From: DATAFO01 sp046728935
GTDB lineage: Bacteria; Actinomycetota; Thermoleophilia; Solirubrobacterales; 70-9
Assembly: GCA_046728935.1 (NCBI GenBank)
Contig: JBKPFS010000157.1
Span: 1 to 5,336, forward strand
Direction of reading: 5' to 3'
Length of the DNA: 5,336 nucleotides
Part shown: one piece after another, positions 4,939 through 5,336 of the stretch
Numbering within the stretch: position 1 is the first letter of the stretch
Layout of the letters: every line of letters begins with the position of its first letter
Made by a program: the position numbers and the translations under genes
Notes under the pieces: generated by a model
Told to the model about the DNA's origin: nothing
What the model saw: only the letters and a program-made list of their open reading frames with translations
The model's database searches: none

Positions 4939-5070
4939 ATGACCGCGGACGAGATCCGGACGATCGTCACCGGCGGGGAGGGGCAAACGCTCGAATTCAA
5001 GGAGACAACCGCGCAGATGCCGCGCGCCGTGAAGACTCTTGCTGCCTCCGTCATCATGAATCGCGCATGA
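4939..5070 (+). CDS. Truncated N-terminus of an AlbA_2 (Schlafen-like) protein
   Basis: The 43-residue product begins MTADEIRTIVTGGEGQTLEFKETT, then AVKTLAAS, and stops soon after. The EGQTLEFKETT motif is the entry of the AlbA_2 domain (divergent AAA_4, PF04326), normally followed by a KTVCAFAN-like helix and a glycine-rich GGxLxxGV strand. The match ends within that helix, so over 90% of a usual protein is missing. Its stop overlaps the next start as ATGA (5067-5070), the usual arrangement for translational coupling. It is either the relic of a gene whose remainder was lost when the TIR gene arrived, or a short leader peptide now serving to translate the TIR gene. I favour the relic, with possible coupling. 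A frameshift is unlikely, because the following bases encode a different protein in another frame. There is no strong Shine-Dalgarno: AGGA lies about 10 bases upstream. Confidence 0.6.
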   Translation: MTADEIRTIVTGGEGQTLEFKETTAQMPRAVKTLAASVIMNRA

Positions 5071-5336
5071 ACAAGCCGCGCATCTTCCTCGGGTCGTCGG
5101 GCAAGCAGGCCAAACTGCTCCGGGCGATCACGCGCGGGCTCGAGGATGTCGCCGACGTCGAGCCCTGGACGACCACGTTCAACCCTGGGCGGTCCACCCT
5201 CGACCGGCTCGTCGAGCTCTCCCAGGAGGTCGATTTCGCCGCGTTCGTGTTCGCCCAGGACGACTGGACGACGACGGATGCGTCCCAGTCCGGCCAGGCG
5301 TCGCCGCGCGACAACGTGGTGTTCGAGGCCGGGCTG
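5067..5336 (+). CDS. TIR-like nucleotide-binding effector, N-terminal 90 residues
   Basis: The frame is open to the window edge. The visible residues form most of one TIR-like domain (PF10137, CAP12/PCTIR type): strand RIFLGSS (5-11), a helix (12-27), VEPWTTTFNPGRSTLDRL (31-48), hydrophobic strand DFAAFVFAQDD (56-66), then RDNVVFEAGL (81-90). This order, including the SS loop, the DD after the core strand and the RDNVVFE block, is that of the TIR domains in bacterial STING, CBASS and Pycsar effectors. Those domains cleave NAD+ after a cyclic nucleotide signal and so stop phage growth. By analogy Glu87 is the candidate catalytic residue. The C-terminal part, which would be a STING or other sensor, is outside the window. 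Function as an anti-phage effector is thus inference from family, and activation by cyclic nucleotides is unknown. The start overlaps the preceding fragment by ATGA and has no Shine-Dalgarno of its own. Confidence 0.85.
   Translation, partial: MNKPRIFLGSSGKQAKLLRAITRGLEDVADVEPWTTTFNPGRSTLDRLVELSQEVDFAAFVFAQDDWTTTDASQSGQASPRDNVVFEAGL

Noticed and set aside
4389..5057. 222-codon minus-strand open frame spanning the CBS upstream region
   Set aside because: Its sequence is not protein-like and it overlaps the CBS and AlbA_2-fragment genes in other frames.
1..5336. CRISPR arrays, rRNA genes, transposases or a complete integrase
   Set aside because: I found no regularly spaced repeats, no rRNA-like conserved stretches, no transposase motifs and no intact integrase on either strand.

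Overview
The window is GC-rich with strong AGGAGG ribosome binding sites and compact gene spacing. This suggests a high-GC Gram-positive bacterium, probably an actinobacterium. A Thermoleophilia/Solirubrobacterales-like source is my guess from gene style, not a demonstrated assignment. Both ends cut through genes.

Left part (1-2775) looks like ordinary chromosome. A large polytopic membrane protein (GT-C-like, function unproven) runs leftward off the window. Just upstream of it on the same strand lies a 19-residue hydrophobic peptide gene with a perfect Shine-Dalgarno held in a small hairpin loop. Divergent from these is a 56-residue secreted peptide with two cysteines, which has a candidate promoter and ends in a strong hairpin terminator. 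After a gene-poor stretch comes a 72-residue coiled-coil protein.

At 2848-2887 (minus strand) lies the 3' half of a tRNA gene, from the anticodon to the discriminator base, without its 5' half. It fits tRNA-Val(GAC). This is the classic footprint of a tyrosine-integrase attachment site. By the geometry of such insertions, the chromosome lies to its left and a genomic island to its right. An 8-bp direct repeat (3000-3018) and a possible integrase-tail remnant sit beside it.

Right part (about 2888-5336) therefore reads as accessory DNA. It holds a 212-residue protein of unknown function, the 3' remnant of a HicA-type toxin gene, a two-CBS-domain protein, a 353-bp non-coding stretch with clustered repeats, and a 43-residue fragment matching the start of an AlbA_2 (Schlafen-like) domain. 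The fragment overlaps by ATGA a TIR-like gene that runs off the right edge.

The TIR-like gene is the most interesting item. Its 90 visible residues have the layout of the TIR domains of bacterial STING, CBASS and Pycsar effectors, which degrade NAD+ during phage infection. Its C-terminal sensor half and any nucleotide cyclase partner would lie beyond the window, so the type of defence system cannot be decided here.
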